Shown: piece after piece, positions 43,484 through 54,481 of the stretch
Numbering within the stretch: the first letter of the stretch is position 1
Layout of the letters: every line of letters begins with the position of its first letter
Origin: Anagrus nilaparvatae
Lineage: Eukaryota > Arthropoda > Insecta > Hymenoptera > Mymaridae
Assembly: GCA_022575985.1 (NCBI GenBank)
Contig: JAKSXM010000007.1
Location: forward strand, 38,008,501-38,072,500
Reading direction: 5' to 3'
DNA length: 64,000 nt
The notes under the pieces: model-generated
What the model was told of the DNA's origin: nothing
The model's database searches: none
Seen by the model: the letters and a program-made list of their open reading frames with translations, nothing else
Translations under genes and position numbers: made by a program

Positions 43484-44378
43484 CTAGTCTATGTGTCTTT
43501 TGTACCGTTTTCCATTGTACTCGTACTCATAATGGAGATCCCCCAGTTTTGTGACGATTTTACCTTGAACCCATTTGTCCATGCGGACATTACCAGACAT
43601 GAAATAGACAGTCTGTAGAGCTTCGAATGCTCTAAAAGTTGGTTCAAATGAGGCACTTTGTTTTTGTACCGTTTTGGTGTATAAGTCATTTGGTTGTACA
43701 AGGTTGAGACGTGCCCGAATATTACGACCCAAGAACAGTTGCGTGGGACTTTGTTCTGTCGTCGAGTGTGGCGCTTTACTATAATGCTGTAGGTACATGT
43801 TTAGCTTGCTATTGATATCGCTAGATGAGCACGACAAAGTCATTAATGCATCCTTGACGGACCCCACACTTCTTTCAGCTTGCCCATTTGTAGATGGGTG
43901 GTACGGTGCTGTTAGCCTATGATATTTGACTCCTGAAAATTTGAGAAAATCTTTAAATTCTTCAGAAACAAACTGTCTTCGATTGTCTGAGACTACTGTT
44001 AATGGAACTCCGTACCTTGAAAATAATTTGTCGAGTATCTCGATCGTAGCCTTGGAAATTGTTGACTATGTGGATACGTTCCCATGGAGCCTTTGAATAC
44101 TCCCAGTGATGAGTTCTAAACTTCAGTGGCGCATTTGCGTTTTTAGCACAATTTGTACAAGATCTGGCTGCGGCTTCGATATCATTGTCTATACCTAACC
44201 AGTAAACAAAAGAATGGGCAACACCTTTCATTTTTGCGATGCCAAGATGTGCTGCATGGAGATCATCTAAGACTTGCTTGCAAAATAGTTTGGGTATAAC
44301 TACTCTGAGTTCAAATAGGAGACAACCCGCAGATAGTGTGTATTTAGCCTCTGGTGACTTGCAACCATGACGTTGCAA
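43484..44378 (-). pseudogene. Gypsy integrase remnant with core deletion
   Basis: The HHCC zinc-binding domain is clear (DDLHAAHLGIAKMKG...SCTNCAKN). The core begins WERIHI and then jumps (about 44060-44035) to sequence near the end of the core (VPLTVVSDNRRQ, HRLTAPYHPSTNGQAERS), so much of the catalytic core is deleted. The C-terminal part (43484-43867) with TTEQSPTQLFLGRNIRARL and a chromatin-contact-like tail (YEYNGKRYKRHID) is open to its stop. Confidence 0.85.
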
Positions 44379-45005
44379 TTATTGATCAGATTCGAGAAGG
44401 TTTATAAGTTTACCTAGATCTGTGTATTTTCTTGTTTCAGCAGCGATTTCTTCGGCATTTAGAGGTAGCTGTTGGATTTGAAGAAAAGTGAAAATTTCGA
44501 ACTGATCTTGATCCATTACTTCCTCCTCCTTGTGGAAAGATAGCCTGTGTATACTGGTTGTTGATTTATTTGGTAGAAGTAAGCGAGACAGATAATCTGC
44601 ATTTATATTTTCTTTTGACTTTTTAAACTGGACGTCAAAATTAAAGTTGGACAAAAAGTCGGCATAATTTGCCATTCTGCAAATACATAAAGTTGGCAAT
44701 GATTTTTTTGGATGAAAAATTTGTGAAAGTGGCTTGTTATCAGTAATTAGCGTAAAATGACGTGCGTAAAAGTAGTAGAAAAATTTTTAAATGCCCCAGA
44801 CGCTAGATGAGGCTTCCTTGTCAATTTGTGGATATTTTTGTTCGGTAGCTGTGAGAGTACGACTTGCATAAGCAATTACATTTTCAGTTTCATCACTAAG
44901 TTTGTGAGAAAGGACAGTTCCTATACCTGTTTTGCTTGCATCAGTTGCTAATAAGACTGGCAAATCCGGATCATATGGCATCAAGATTTGAGGTGAGATT
45001 AGCAT
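44379..45005 (-). pseudogene. Gypsy RNase H remnant
   Basis: Minus-strand blocks LLATDASKTGIGTVLSHKL (catalytic Asp), YASRTLTATEQKYPQIDKEA (catalytic Glu) and, after a stop near 44790, FTLITDNKPLSQIF and NADYLSRL: the RNase H of a gypsy Pol. Frames are broken at 44787 and 44700. Confidence 0.85.
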
Positions 45006-46169
45006 ATCGCTTATTTTTTTGTAAGCTTTATCTTTTTGTAAGCTTTATCTTTTTATCATTGTTGCCATTAGTTACCATATCTCTTAGTGGGCGATCAATG
45101 GTAGAAAGATTAGGTATAAAAGCATTATAGTAGACAGCTTTACCTAGAAAAAGTTGCATTTCTTCTACTGTTGACGGTCTGGTTGCGTTTTTGACAGCTT
45201 CTATGTTTTTATCTGACTTGTGAATGCCGGTTGCATCGATTCTGTGGCCTAAAAATTCTATGGAGTTGGCGATAAAAGTACACTTGGCTCTATTCAGTCG
45301 AAGGCCACGAGATGTAAGTTTTTAAAAGAAATTAGTTAGTACGATAAGTAATTCCTCGAAATTTTCAGAAAATACAATAATGTCGTCAAAAAATACTCTA
45401 ATACCTTTTATTCCATGCAACACTTCTTCAATGCGGCGTTGCCAGATGGCTGGAATATTGGCTGCTCCATGTACAGCTCGTTTTGGACGCATAAGTCCAT
45501 GTGTAGGTATTGAGAGTTAAGATATGACTAAATTCTTCATCTATTGGCAGATGAGTGTAAGCATCAGTCAGGTCCAAGTGACAAAAAAAGATTGGCTCCT
45601 TTCATGTCACTAAATGTATGCTCCGATTTGGGTATCCGGTGCTCGTCAATAATCATTTGATGATTTACTGTTGGCTTGTAGTTACCTGTGATTCTTAGCT
45701 TGCCATTAGTTTTGACCACTACATGAGTAGGGGAAGCTCATTCAGATGCTTCAACCTTTGCGTAGATACCTGACGCTATTTTTCGATCTATTACTTTTTT
45801 GTAGGTTTCTCGTAGCGCATAGGGTACGTCGTGAGCCTTTGCAAAGATAGGCCTGGTGTATGTCTTGAGATGGACCTTGGCTGGTGGACCTGATAATTTA
45901 CCAGCTGTATCTGAAAATATATCATTATATCTAGAAAGTAATTTACCTAGACTATTACTTTGGTCGGCTGAGAGTGCGGAAGATCTTGTAGAAAGGGCAT
46001 GAATTACCTCAGAAGATGACCCAGAGAATAGTTTTACAAAATCGATTTCATGGACAAACTGTTCTGTCCAACTTCGGCCAAAAGGAGAGTCGTAATTGCC
46101 ATCTACGACATATAGGTTCAGTCTGCACGTTTTTGAACCTAAGGTGACATTCACAGGTACTCTGCCCAT
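45000..46169 (-). pseudogene. Gypsy reverse transcriptase remnant
   Basis: 46169-45738 gives the post-protease block (VPVNVTLGSKTCRLNLYVVD, PFGRSW) and the RT entry (RPIFAKAHDVPYALRE) ending in EASE then a stop. Further down come SPTHVVVKTNGKLRITGNYK, a frameshift before HLDLTDAYTHLPI (motif A), another before THGLMRPKRA, then the catalytic box as RVFFDDIIVFSEN (FFDD where most have YxDD, D-D kept), LRLNRAKCTFIANSIEFLGH and the thumb. A 20-base direct duplication (AAAAAGATAAAGCTTAC) near 45030-45055 breaks the end. Confidence 0.85.
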
Positions 46170-46948
46170 ACAGTATACCAGATGACCTGAATAATCCGAA
46201 AATTGACGGTCTGTTGACGGAAATTACTATTTCCACGACCTCGAGAGAAACTTCTATTAGGTCCCCTTCGGGTATTTCTGGTTTTTGGCTGACTGTAGCC
46301 TAGCTTGTTGGTCTGCGTATCAGATCCCGCCGGATTATTTGTATTCTTGACGTCGACTGCCGTTTGTTGCACAACTTCGAGTGTACTTACAATTTCATAA
46401 TCCTCAAAGTATCAGGCTTTTGGGCTATGATATCACATATCGCGAGATTCAAGACCATGCAGGAGCTGTTCAATCAGCATCCTGTCTAAAAATGTACCGT
46501 ATTCGCAATGTGCGGCTCCTTGCTTTAGACGCAAGGCAAAATTGGCTATTGACTCACCTTTTGACTGGCAAATATTTCTGAATCTGATGCTTTCTGCATA
46601 TTTGTTTTTCTGACTGTCGAAATGGTTGGTCAGTGTCTCTTTGATTGAGTCGTAGCTAAGAGTAGATGTTTCTTTAGGGCCTGCCAAGAACTTCAGTGCG
46701 TTGTTCAATTCGGTGCCCATATGTACCCGTGCTTAGTCAGCGTGCTTTATATTGCTCAATTTTAAAGCCCAGTCAAAACGAGTAAAATAGTCTTTAATGC
46801 TGGTAGTCTCAGACGACTTGAATTCTGTGATAGAAAACGCAGGTACCTTTGCTGTAGAACTGCATTCTGCTGGCTGAAGATTTGCAGTCTTCAAAGCATT
46901 AGCGATTGCTGTGGCTAAAGTTTTAATCATATTTGTCTCGTCGGCCAT
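46151..46948 (-). pseudogene. Gypsy Gag remnant
   Basis: Starts at ATG 46946-46948 (MADETNMIKTLATAIANAL), then PAFSITEFKSSE..IKDYFTRFDWALKL, a stop near 46735, FLAGPKETSTLSYDSIKETL, FRNICQSKGESIANFALRLK and a stop near 46432. A basic RG-rich piece (SRGRGNSN) follows. No zinc knuckle and no intact protease remain; the frame changes towards 46169. Confidence 0.8.
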
Positions 46949-47009
46949 TGTGTATCCGTACGTGTAGAAATTAAGTAACACTTAATTAAATCCAATTGTG
47001 TAAAATGTA

Positions 47010-47215
47010 AGGTGATATGTGATGGAATTACCCATATATTACACTATAAAAGGCATAGTAGCGATATGCTTATAAAATGTTACAACATCTGATGGAATCA
47101 CCCATATATAATTACTAAAAGAGCATAATAGCTATATGCATGTAGAGAGTTACTACATTTGATGGGATCACCCATACATAATGACTAAAAAAGAATAATA
47201 GCTATATGCATATAA
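47010..47215 (-). repeat. About 75-bp tandem repeat, 3 copies
   Basis: Units carry GATGGAATCACCCATATAT and CATAATAGCTATATGCATAT. They lie upstream of the gypsy Gag and may be all that is left of its 5' LTR or leader. Confidence 0.7.
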
Positions 47216-47429
47216 AAATTTTTTGGAAGAATTTTAGAGTTGCAATAACGAATTCGATTTTAAAAAAATGAAAAAATTCCATATGGTTTTTGAACGGCAA
47301 AGAACAATTTTACAGCTATTTGACAGCTATCAAATGTCAAAATCATCAGCTTAACTTTAGATTTGAATTCAGCGATCTAAAAACCATTAAAATATATATT
47401 TACTGTAAATACAGGTTTCATATTCGTGA

Positions 47430-47640
47430 TCAGCAAGCCTAAAAACATAAACTACTTAAAAAAAGCGCCAAAAAACTACTGAAAATACCCGAAAGATGCC
47501 TAATGTAGACAATCGGACGATTTTTGGTAAAAACGGATATCAGATTCTTAATGAAAGACCCTAAAAATATAAACTACTTAAAAAAAGCGCCAAAAAACTG
47601 CCAAAAATACCCGGAAGATGCCTACTGTGGGCAATCGAGA
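47430..47640 (+). repeat. Direct repeat, 2 copies of about 85 bp
   Basis: CATAAACTACTTAAAAAAAG...CCCGAAAGATGCCTAATG near 47450-47505 recurs at about 47566-47625. Confidence 0.7.
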
Positions 47641-47930
47641 GTCGTATATAATATATAAAGAGCTTATTATGACGTTTTAATGAGTCTAAACGAGCGAAAC
47701 TCTTATCACAATTGTCACAATCAAATGTTTTATTTTGATGAGATAGAAGGTGGGCTCTCAAAATGCCTTTAGTTTTAAATGATTTTGGGCAATTAGGACA
47801 TTGAAAACTTCGTGTTGATGTATGTACCGTTATTAAATGTCTAAGTAAATTAGCTTTTTTGGAAAAATACTTTACACATTTGTCGCATATAAATTTACAA
47901 TTTTTGACTTGTTCATGTTTTTTTACGGCC
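47561..47930 (-). pseudogene. C2H2 zinc-finger protein fragment, three fingers
   Basis: The open minus-strand frame from about 47930 encodes three consecutive C2H2 fingers: FICDKCVKYFSKKANLLRHL..H, FQCPNCPKSFKTKGILRAHL..H and FDCDNCDKSFARLDSLKRHN, joined by short linkers. All Cys and most His ligands are present (the last finger lacks its final His). No stop occurs within the fingers; after about 47650 the frame runs into non-finger sequence. It could be a lone exon of a zinc-finger gene on the opposite strand, a retrocopy fragment, or a finger array carried by a mobile element. I could not find flanking exons or a start codon. Confidence 0.75.
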
Positions 47931-48620
47931 TTTCAGCAATTGGAACGACATAAGCCAATTGAACCTTAAAAGCAACATCCGGTTTGGAAATATATTTTTA
48001 TTTTTTTAATTTTAACCCATTTTAACTGAAAAAAAATTTCATACGTGATTCCTGGGTATGGGTTTGACTATTTTCACATAGGGAAAAGTTATGCCGATAA
48101 TTAGTGAAAGTTTCCGATTTTAAAAATACAAATTTAGCAAAAAAAGCTATATTTTTATGCAAATTTAGGCAGGACCGATTTCATAAGAAAAATTTATCAT
48201 AGAATAAATTTTTTTTATGCCCTTAAACCTTTTATTTTCATATATATTTATAGTCAATTCTACAAAATAAGACTTTTTATAAGAAACTATTCAAGTAATT
48301 CTTAGTGAAAATGACCCAAACGGATAACAAATGTCTGAAATTTTGAAAAATCCATTTTGCCTGGATTTAGTATGTTAAAATATGACACCGTGCCAATTTT
48401 TATGGTTTTGGGTTAAAAAATTTCGAAATAGCAGCTATTTTTTAAATTAAAAATATTTTCAAATTTACAAAGAAAATCTGAATAAATTTTCAATTTTAAA
48501 TTTTTTACACTCTAAAAAGAGTTCACAAACTATTTTCAACCATAGGAAATACCTGAAAATTCTTTCTTAGAGTCATTTTGCGTGTCAGTTTTTGGATAAA
48601 TATCAAGGAAAGTCGAAAAA
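47931..48620. other. Intronic sequence, no gene seen
   Basis: AT-rich with no coding motif on either strand beyond the zinc-finger fragment. Confidence 0.5.
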
Positions 48621-48859
48621 ACTAAAATACTAAAGGAAAATTTTTTTTTAGTGACGATTTTTAAAAAACAATTCTTTTTTTTTTTTAATTAAAAATTTGT
48701 GGTTTTTTGTGCATATGTAACTTCTTACCTATACTTTTTTTGTGAATAGGTAAGAAGTTACCTATACACAAAAAACCACAAATTTTAAATTTAAAAAAAA
48801 AAAATAATTGTTTTTTAAAAATCCTCACTAAAAAAAAATTTTCCTTTAGTATTTTAGTT
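48621..48859. mobile_element. Near-perfect hairpin element
   Basis: Arms of about 114 bases (48621-48734, 48746-48859) are inverted copies (ACTAAAATACTAAAGGAAAA outside, TAGGTAAGAAGTTACCTATA inside) around a loop of about 11 bases. An ATTTT pentanucleotide run follows at about 48879-48910. Confidence 0.75.
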
Positions 48860-48911
48860 ACAGATTTTAGTTATAAATTTTATTGTATTTTATTTTATTT
48901 TATTTTATTTA

Positions 48912-49297
48912 TTTTAGTTATAAATTTTCCTTTAGTATTTTTGAAATCGAAAGACCCCATGTGCAAGTCAACGTATGTTTCACATGGAATCAGCCTATAG
49001 ACATAATAAAATGTGATTATCCTATTTAAAATCTTAGAATACGCATAGAGAAACAGTAAAATATGTGTTGTAAATATTAGAAATCAATTTATTCAAATGA
49101 GAATTATATATATTTCTAAGATATCCATTAACATAAAGTATGATTAATAAACATGTTTTTGAAATTTATAATATAATAAAGTTTTGTAAAAAATAAAAAA
49201 TTTAAACAAAATAATTTCTAAAAGATATTTTGGATTATTTAAAATTTTTTTAAGTTATTCTGAAGTATTAAATGATGATTATTGATTTATTACCAAT
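48912..49297. other. AT-rich intronic sequence, no gene seen
   Basis: Nothing recognisable on either strand. Confidence 0.5.
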
Positions 49298-49866
49298 AAT
49301 ATTTTGAAACAAGGCCGTCGTAAAAGGCATTCCGCAGGTCCGAACCGAAAACCGAACCTTACGCGATGCCCGCACTTAGCACCCTTTCACGCCTGTCATC
49401 AAGCGTGTCGTAGAACAGCTGCTGGTTCCGCTGGTATTCTATCGACTTTTCATCGACTATAGGACTTTTCTCAGGTATCTGGGTATCCGGAAGTGCTGCT
49501 CGAGAGATCGAAGCATTTCGTCCCACCTGTCCGAGTTTAATACGTTTCTGACGTCCAGCGTTACCAATAGGATGTCCATGCGTTACACATCTTTCTTTTT
49601 CCTCTCATGCATCACCACCAGACAAGCATTGAAAATGCTGAGCAGGATACCAGAGATCACTTTAACTTCTCGTTTAAGTACCTCCGCTGGGATCCCATCT
49701 AGTCCAAGTGCCTTTACGTTTTTCACGGGTTTGTTGGCGTTTTAAACCATCTCCGCCTCATTGAACCGCATCTCGTTGAATGACACCTCTTCCCTGGGTA
49801 TTTCCTCGTCCGGATGATCCTGGATGGACTGCTTAGAGAAGAGGCCGCTCACAATACATTCAGTCG
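49298..49866 (-). pseudogene. R1-type LINE reverse transcriptase fragment (first half)
   Basis: Minus strand: GLFSKQSIQDHPDEE, NEAEMV then a stop, KALGLDGIPAEVLKRE (RT start), ISGILLSIFNACL, a stop, LLVTLDVRNVLNSDRWDEML (motif A region with Asp), FRIPRYLRKVL, and in another frame QLFYDTLDDRRERVLSAGIA and FYDGLVSKYYW. The usual AQGSVLGP block is damaged by a stop. Part of the palm between the KKKDV stop and motif A is missing. GC-rich against its surroundings. Confidence 0.8.
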
Positions 49867-50652
49867 TCAAAAAAATTAATAATTTAAATTATTTATTTAG
49901 AAAAATATTGCAATACTTTTTTAGCCGTTTTATTTAAATCAAGGTATTTTTTCCCGAGAAATCCATGTTTTTCATTATCTTTTCAAAATATTATGAACAG
50001 TTTTTATTTGCTAAAATTAGAAAATGAAACTTTGAAAAATGATTAATTATTCTCATAAATTTTTGCTATGTTAATAAATTCACTAATTTAAAATATATAC
50101 TTTCATAATTCTCTGATTTCAATTAGAAGATTTTTGACGAATGGACTTTTTAACAAATAAATTAGCACAGCACGGTCGGATTCTTCATTTTCTGGTGTTC
50201 TGAGGCATTGTAGGCTAAAACTTATTCAAAAATAAAATTTTCAAATATGTTTTTTTTGCATTTAGTCGGATTTATTACTAAATTTATTACTGAAAAAAAT
50301 TTATTACTAAAAAGTAATTAACGTATCTGAAAATTTCCCAAAAAATTCAAATCGGTCTAATTTAAGCACTTTTGCACCTAGAGAACTAAAAAATTGGGAG
50401 GAATCATGTTTCATATATACAAAAACATCTGCAAAATTTTTTGTCAATCGGTGAAGGTCATTCTGCAAGAAATGTACCTTCTAGCTGGATATACTCATAT
50501 ATTATATCTAACATTTAGTTATATGTTTCTTGCATATTGGTTGTGCACAAATCACTTATAAATTATTCTCAAAGAAAAATTTTAAGTTTAAGAATATATT
50601 AATTATTTTTATTAACAATATGAAAATTTTTTACAAAACTAATAACTAGACA
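49867..50652. other. Intron end before exon B, no gene seen
   Basis: AT-rich sequence leading to the exon B acceptor; no element recognised. Confidence 0.5.
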
Positions 50653-50662
50653 TTTTTTTCAG

Positions 50663-51648
50663 TACTTCCAGTAGTAAGCAGTATATTGTGAATACTGTTA
50701 CTGAAGCTAAATATCCAAATGAAAATGTTTCTTTGAATGTTATCAATTCTAATTCTGATCGAGAACGATTTAATCAAGAAACACAAGAGAAAACCAATTT
50801 AGAAAATTCTTTTCTTGCACCTCATAAATATCAAATATCAATACCACCTCAGGTAGCAGCAACTTCTGATAATAATTTGTTTCATTCAACGCTAGGGCCC
50901 TCGATTACTTCAATAAAATCTAATGAACATTTTAATACTCAAGAAAATTATCATACTCAGTTTGATCTTCAAGACAAATTAGAATCATCTCTAGAAACTG
51001 ACCATGATCCAATACCAGATTTTACACCAATTATACCACTTCCAGAAGAAGTGCCAATAAATACAGGGGAAGAAGAAGAAACTATTTTATACAGTGGCAG
51101 AGCTAAATTATTTCGTTTCGTTGATAGGGAATGGAAAGAACGTGGTATTGGTAATGTTAAACTTTTAAGAAATGTTAATGGTAAAATCAGGTTATTAATG
51201 CGACGTGAGCAAATTTTAAAAATTTGTGCAAATCATTTTTTACGAAAAGATATGCAATTATCACCAATGCAAAATAATGATAAAGCATATGTTTGGGTTG
51301 CTCATGATTTTGCAGATGAAGAAATCAAATTAGAAAAATTATGTATTAAATTTAAAACTTCAGAAGAAGCTAACATTTTCAAAGAACATTTTGATGAAGC
51401 TATTAAAAACTTGACCTCTGAAGTATATAATGAAACTCAAAAAGCTATTGACAAAAAATATCAATTCAATGACACAGTTAAAAACGAAATTAAACGTCAA
51501 TCAATAAATAAATCATTACAAGAGATAGACACAAATGCAAATAAAACTGAAAACACGTTAAGGAGTAACATTCACACAGATTATTATCCAACAAATTGTC
51601 ATTCGGAAAACAGTTTTAGTAAAAAAGATTTAAAATTACAAAGCATAG
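50663..51648 (+). CDS. Nup358: Nup358/RanBP2 nucleoporin, internal exon B with Ran-binding domain
   Basis: Exon of 986 bases with acceptor TTTTTTTCAG before 50663 and donor GTAAGA at 51649. The first base completes the codon split at the end of exon A (AC|T, Thr), so the two exons join in frame. After an acidic, S/N/Q-rich linker there is a clear RanBD1 domain at roughly 51070-51410. It opens with a run of Glu (GEEEETILYSGRAKLFRF), followed by EWKERGIGNVKLL, the RLLMRREQILKICANH core and the FADEE...KFKTSEEANIFKEHF end. These are hallmarks of RanBP1/RanBP2 domains, which bind Ran-GTP. The tail is lysine- and asparagine-rich and ends in phase 1 at ..QSIG. Frame extension past 51648 reads into intron. 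Other exons must lie outside the window or be too diverged to see. Confidence 0.9.
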
Positions 51649-53618
51649 GTAAGAATTTTTCAAATAAATATTTACATTATACATTAATAAATAATACTTT
51701 CAAAATAAGATTTAAGTAAATTTAGTAAATTCAGTTTTCATGCCCCTTTAATATTCTTTTTTCAAAACAAATTCAGAATCGTAAATTTGGATTTTCGTCT
51801 CCAATATGTAAATAGCATATTACTAGCTTGTATCCTTGTATTCACAAATAATAATAAACTTTATTGCGATGCAATGATTGAAAACTATCGGTACTTTTTA
51901 TCTGGTTTCAATTAATGTAATTGTTTTTAATTACTGTTATGTTATGTATAGGTTTTTAACCGAAAGCAATTTTAATATTCTTCTGTAAATTCTGGTAAAT
52001 TCTTAAATTTTTTGTGTACTACTTTTGTCTTTTTCTTGGAACTAAGTTTAATGTGTGTATTTTGTTGTTGTACGCACTGCCACGAAATAGTTCATTAAAT
52101 TAGTGCATAATAATCATATAATAATAATAGGCTTGTAATGTACGTTTGTATTTTAGTACTCAGGCAGACCTGATTTTCTTATAATATAGGAGCCGTATGT
52201 AATGTTTTTGACTACCTTATTTATATGCGTTTCGCATCTGAGGTTAGAGTCCACTGTGATATCTAAGAGTTTACTCCTCTTAAGCCTATTTAATATGCTA
52301 TTAAAATAGAACATATTTGGTGTACCCTAGGAATCGGAAAATCAAGAGGGGGAGGGTAAAATGTATCCGATTTAAGGGAAAGGGGCAAAAGGGACTCATA
52401 GTAATTTCGATTTAGAGACTTACTTAACAGGTTATATAGCGTTGCTATAATACCAGGAAGAGACGATTTTCATAAGTGCGCGAAAGATTATTTATGCGCG
52501 ATAATCTTACATAAAATATGATTGACTCTAATAGGCAGTAGCGACACACACGCAGGACACACACAGATACTGACCGACCGCAAGAGCAAGGAATGAAGAG
52601 AGAGTGGTGAAGAGAACGGAAGGAAAGAAAAGAGATTGTTGTTACGTGGACCTCGATACTAGAAAAAGCACATTTTTATAAAATGAATAATTTCGATAAT
52701 TAAATTAATTGATTAAGTATTGAAAAAGTATTGATAATAAATAATATTGCCGCGATAAGGATTAATAATCAATTGCAAGTTATATTAACTGGTCAATCGA
52801 ATATTGATTACAAGATTCTATTAGCGGACAAGACTTGTTCACAAGACTCTTTTTTTTTGTATAGTAACTGCTATATTTTTGTATTAGAATTTCAATTAAT
52901 AATCTTGGTCAATCCGAGAGGGCGGAAATAGCCACATTATAGTTATTGCTTAAGATTTATGTATTTTTATGCAGTTAGCTGTAGTAAGCGTATTCCGTGC
53001 GATAAGATTGTGCTTACACAAACCGGTCATAAGTTTTTTTAAGTTAAATTTTGAATTCCTTAGATTATGTGGAATTATCTATGGAAAAAGTGATACATTC
53101 TGATTTTACTATGTTAAGTAGCAGTTTATCTTAACTAAGACAATTGTATATTTACACTATTTTAAGATTTGCAACGCTTTCGATCTCCTTGCCTTTCAAG
53201 CTACAACCTCGAGTACAACGCCACAACTAATGTGTCGGGTGGGAAGAATAAGAAGTGACCTTTTTTTTCGGTGCACTGTGTATAGTTAAAGTCCGCTGGT
53301 GACATAGGGCACAGTTTTGCGACTAAGCTACTATACTTTTGAAAATATCAATTTTTACTATTTTTGCAAACAACAAAAATTATGAAAGTTTGGTTGAAAA
53401 TTAAAATATTCTAAAAATATGATAATATTTTACGGTCGCAATTGGTATTACTTGAATTGCATTAATTTATACGTACTTAGTTGAATTTTTATTATAAAGT
53501 TCACCGTATAAAACGTAAGTATGAAACCCGATCCTAAAATTCTGGACCAGATCTGGAATCCAGATCTAATCTAGCTGTGGCAATGGTCGTTGTGCGGACT
53601 TGGCCCAGACTCGTATAT
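51649..53618. other. Nup358 intron after exon B, mostly unassigned
   Basis: Starts GTAAGAATT. Apart from a LINE scrap at 52160, a moderately GC-richer, purine-rich patch at about 52440-52660 (CAAGGAATGAAGAGAGAG) and one at 53540-53610 (two CCAGATCT words), no feature is recognised. The patch at 52440-52930 could be part of a retroelement LTR, but I see no matching partner. Confidence 0.45.
52160..52300 (-). pseudogene. LINE reverse transcriptase scrap (thumb region)
   Basis: Minus strand reads LDITVDSNLRCETHINKVVK then NITYGSYIIRKSG, the LGVxIDxxLxxxxHI..V.KK pattern after the catalytic core of I/Jockey-type LINEs. Short and isolated. Confidence 0.5.
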
Positions 53619-54092
53619 TACACTGAGAAAAAATGTTGAGTAAAATCTACTTTTGCAACTGGAAGATTTTACTATTAATTTTAATAAAGTTATTTGAAGA
53701 ATTAAAAATATTACATTTTACATTTTTGTCCATAATTTTTTACTACAATTAAGGGTTATTTTTCTAGAAGAAGATTACTACAAAATTTTATTATACTCTC
53801 ACTCTCTCACATGTGTTTAATGTTTTTTTTTTTATTTAAAAAAAATTTTTTTTTATACTTTATAATTTATATAATTTTGATTCCTTATATAGTATCTAAA
53901 ACCAAATTTTGTCACTTGCGAGAAAAAAATGTATAAATAAATTCTACTAAAATTAATAGTAATTTTTTTTTCCTGTGCGGGTAAATTATAAATTATAAAT
54001 GGTAAAAAATAAAATAAAACGCCATTTTGACAACTTTAAATTATTTTACTAATGAAAAGGGTAATTTTTACCAATATAGTTTTGTGAGTGTA
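53619..54092. mobile_element. TIR element, TACACTGAG/TACACTCAC family
   Basis: Left end TACACTGAGAAAAAATG, right end complement TACACTCACAAAACT. Internally CTACTATTAATTTTAATA-like words occur inverted (53670 and 53950). No ORF. Shares its left end with the element at 55107. Confidence 0.55.
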
Positions 54093-54481
54093 GAACTCGC
54101 TCTATTTTAATAGAAGTTTATAGGTTATATTAATAAATAAACACGCTTATTATTATTAAAATTCAAACAGTAAACTTTTATTTTATAAACAACAACAAGC
54201 GTTAAAGCGTCATCATTACATGTAAATGTTTTTGTTGTTGTAAGATCTCATTATTTAATTAAAGATCGAGTTAAATAAAGATATACATTATTACACAGTC
54301 AAATTGGAGTTTTTTCAATATAAAGCTATAATATCCCATGCTACTATTAATTGATATTATTATTATTGTCTCTCGTATACTTCTCCTAGGCAGTCACCTT
54401 AAGTTTATATACAACTTTTTTAAAAATACCGCTGGTCGAATCGAATCTCTCGAACTTCTCGAATGATAAACTTTCTCTTAA

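Larger units (their letters stand above)
42960..46970 (-). mobile_element. Decayed Ty3/gypsy LTR retrotransposon
   Basis: Order on the minus strand is Gag, (deleted protease), reverse transcriptase, RNase H, integrase, purine tract and 3' LTR, the Ty3/gypsy order. Multiple stops, frameshifts and deletions. The 3' LTR starts TGTTATGTATG at 43135 next to a purine tract (AGAGAGGAAA at about 43136-43145) and runs to about 42960; a TATA-like AGTATATATACTC sits inside. No 5' LTR was found upstream of Gag, so it may be deleted or diverged. Confidence 0.85.
9684..50662 (+). other. Giant Nup358 intron (about 41 kb)
   Basis: Bounded by GTAAGT at 9684 and TTTTTTTCAG at 50653-50662; the flanking exons are phase-compatible (2/1). 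Nearly all recognisable content is transposable-element or satellite sequence. The sequence before 9061 and after 51648 is also intron of the same gene as far as I can see. Exons between the two that I failed to recognise cannot be excluded, but direct joining restores an uninterrupted frame. Confidence 0.75.

Noticed and set aside
51649..51719. Coding continuation of the Nup358 frame to 51719
   Set aside because: A consensus donor GTAAGA occurs at 51649 and the residues after it are low-complexity AT-rich translation; read-through to the stop is more likely intron.
52440..52930. Solo LTR
   Set aside because: Composition differs from the surroundings, but I found no TG..CA pair with a target duplication nor a second copy in the window.
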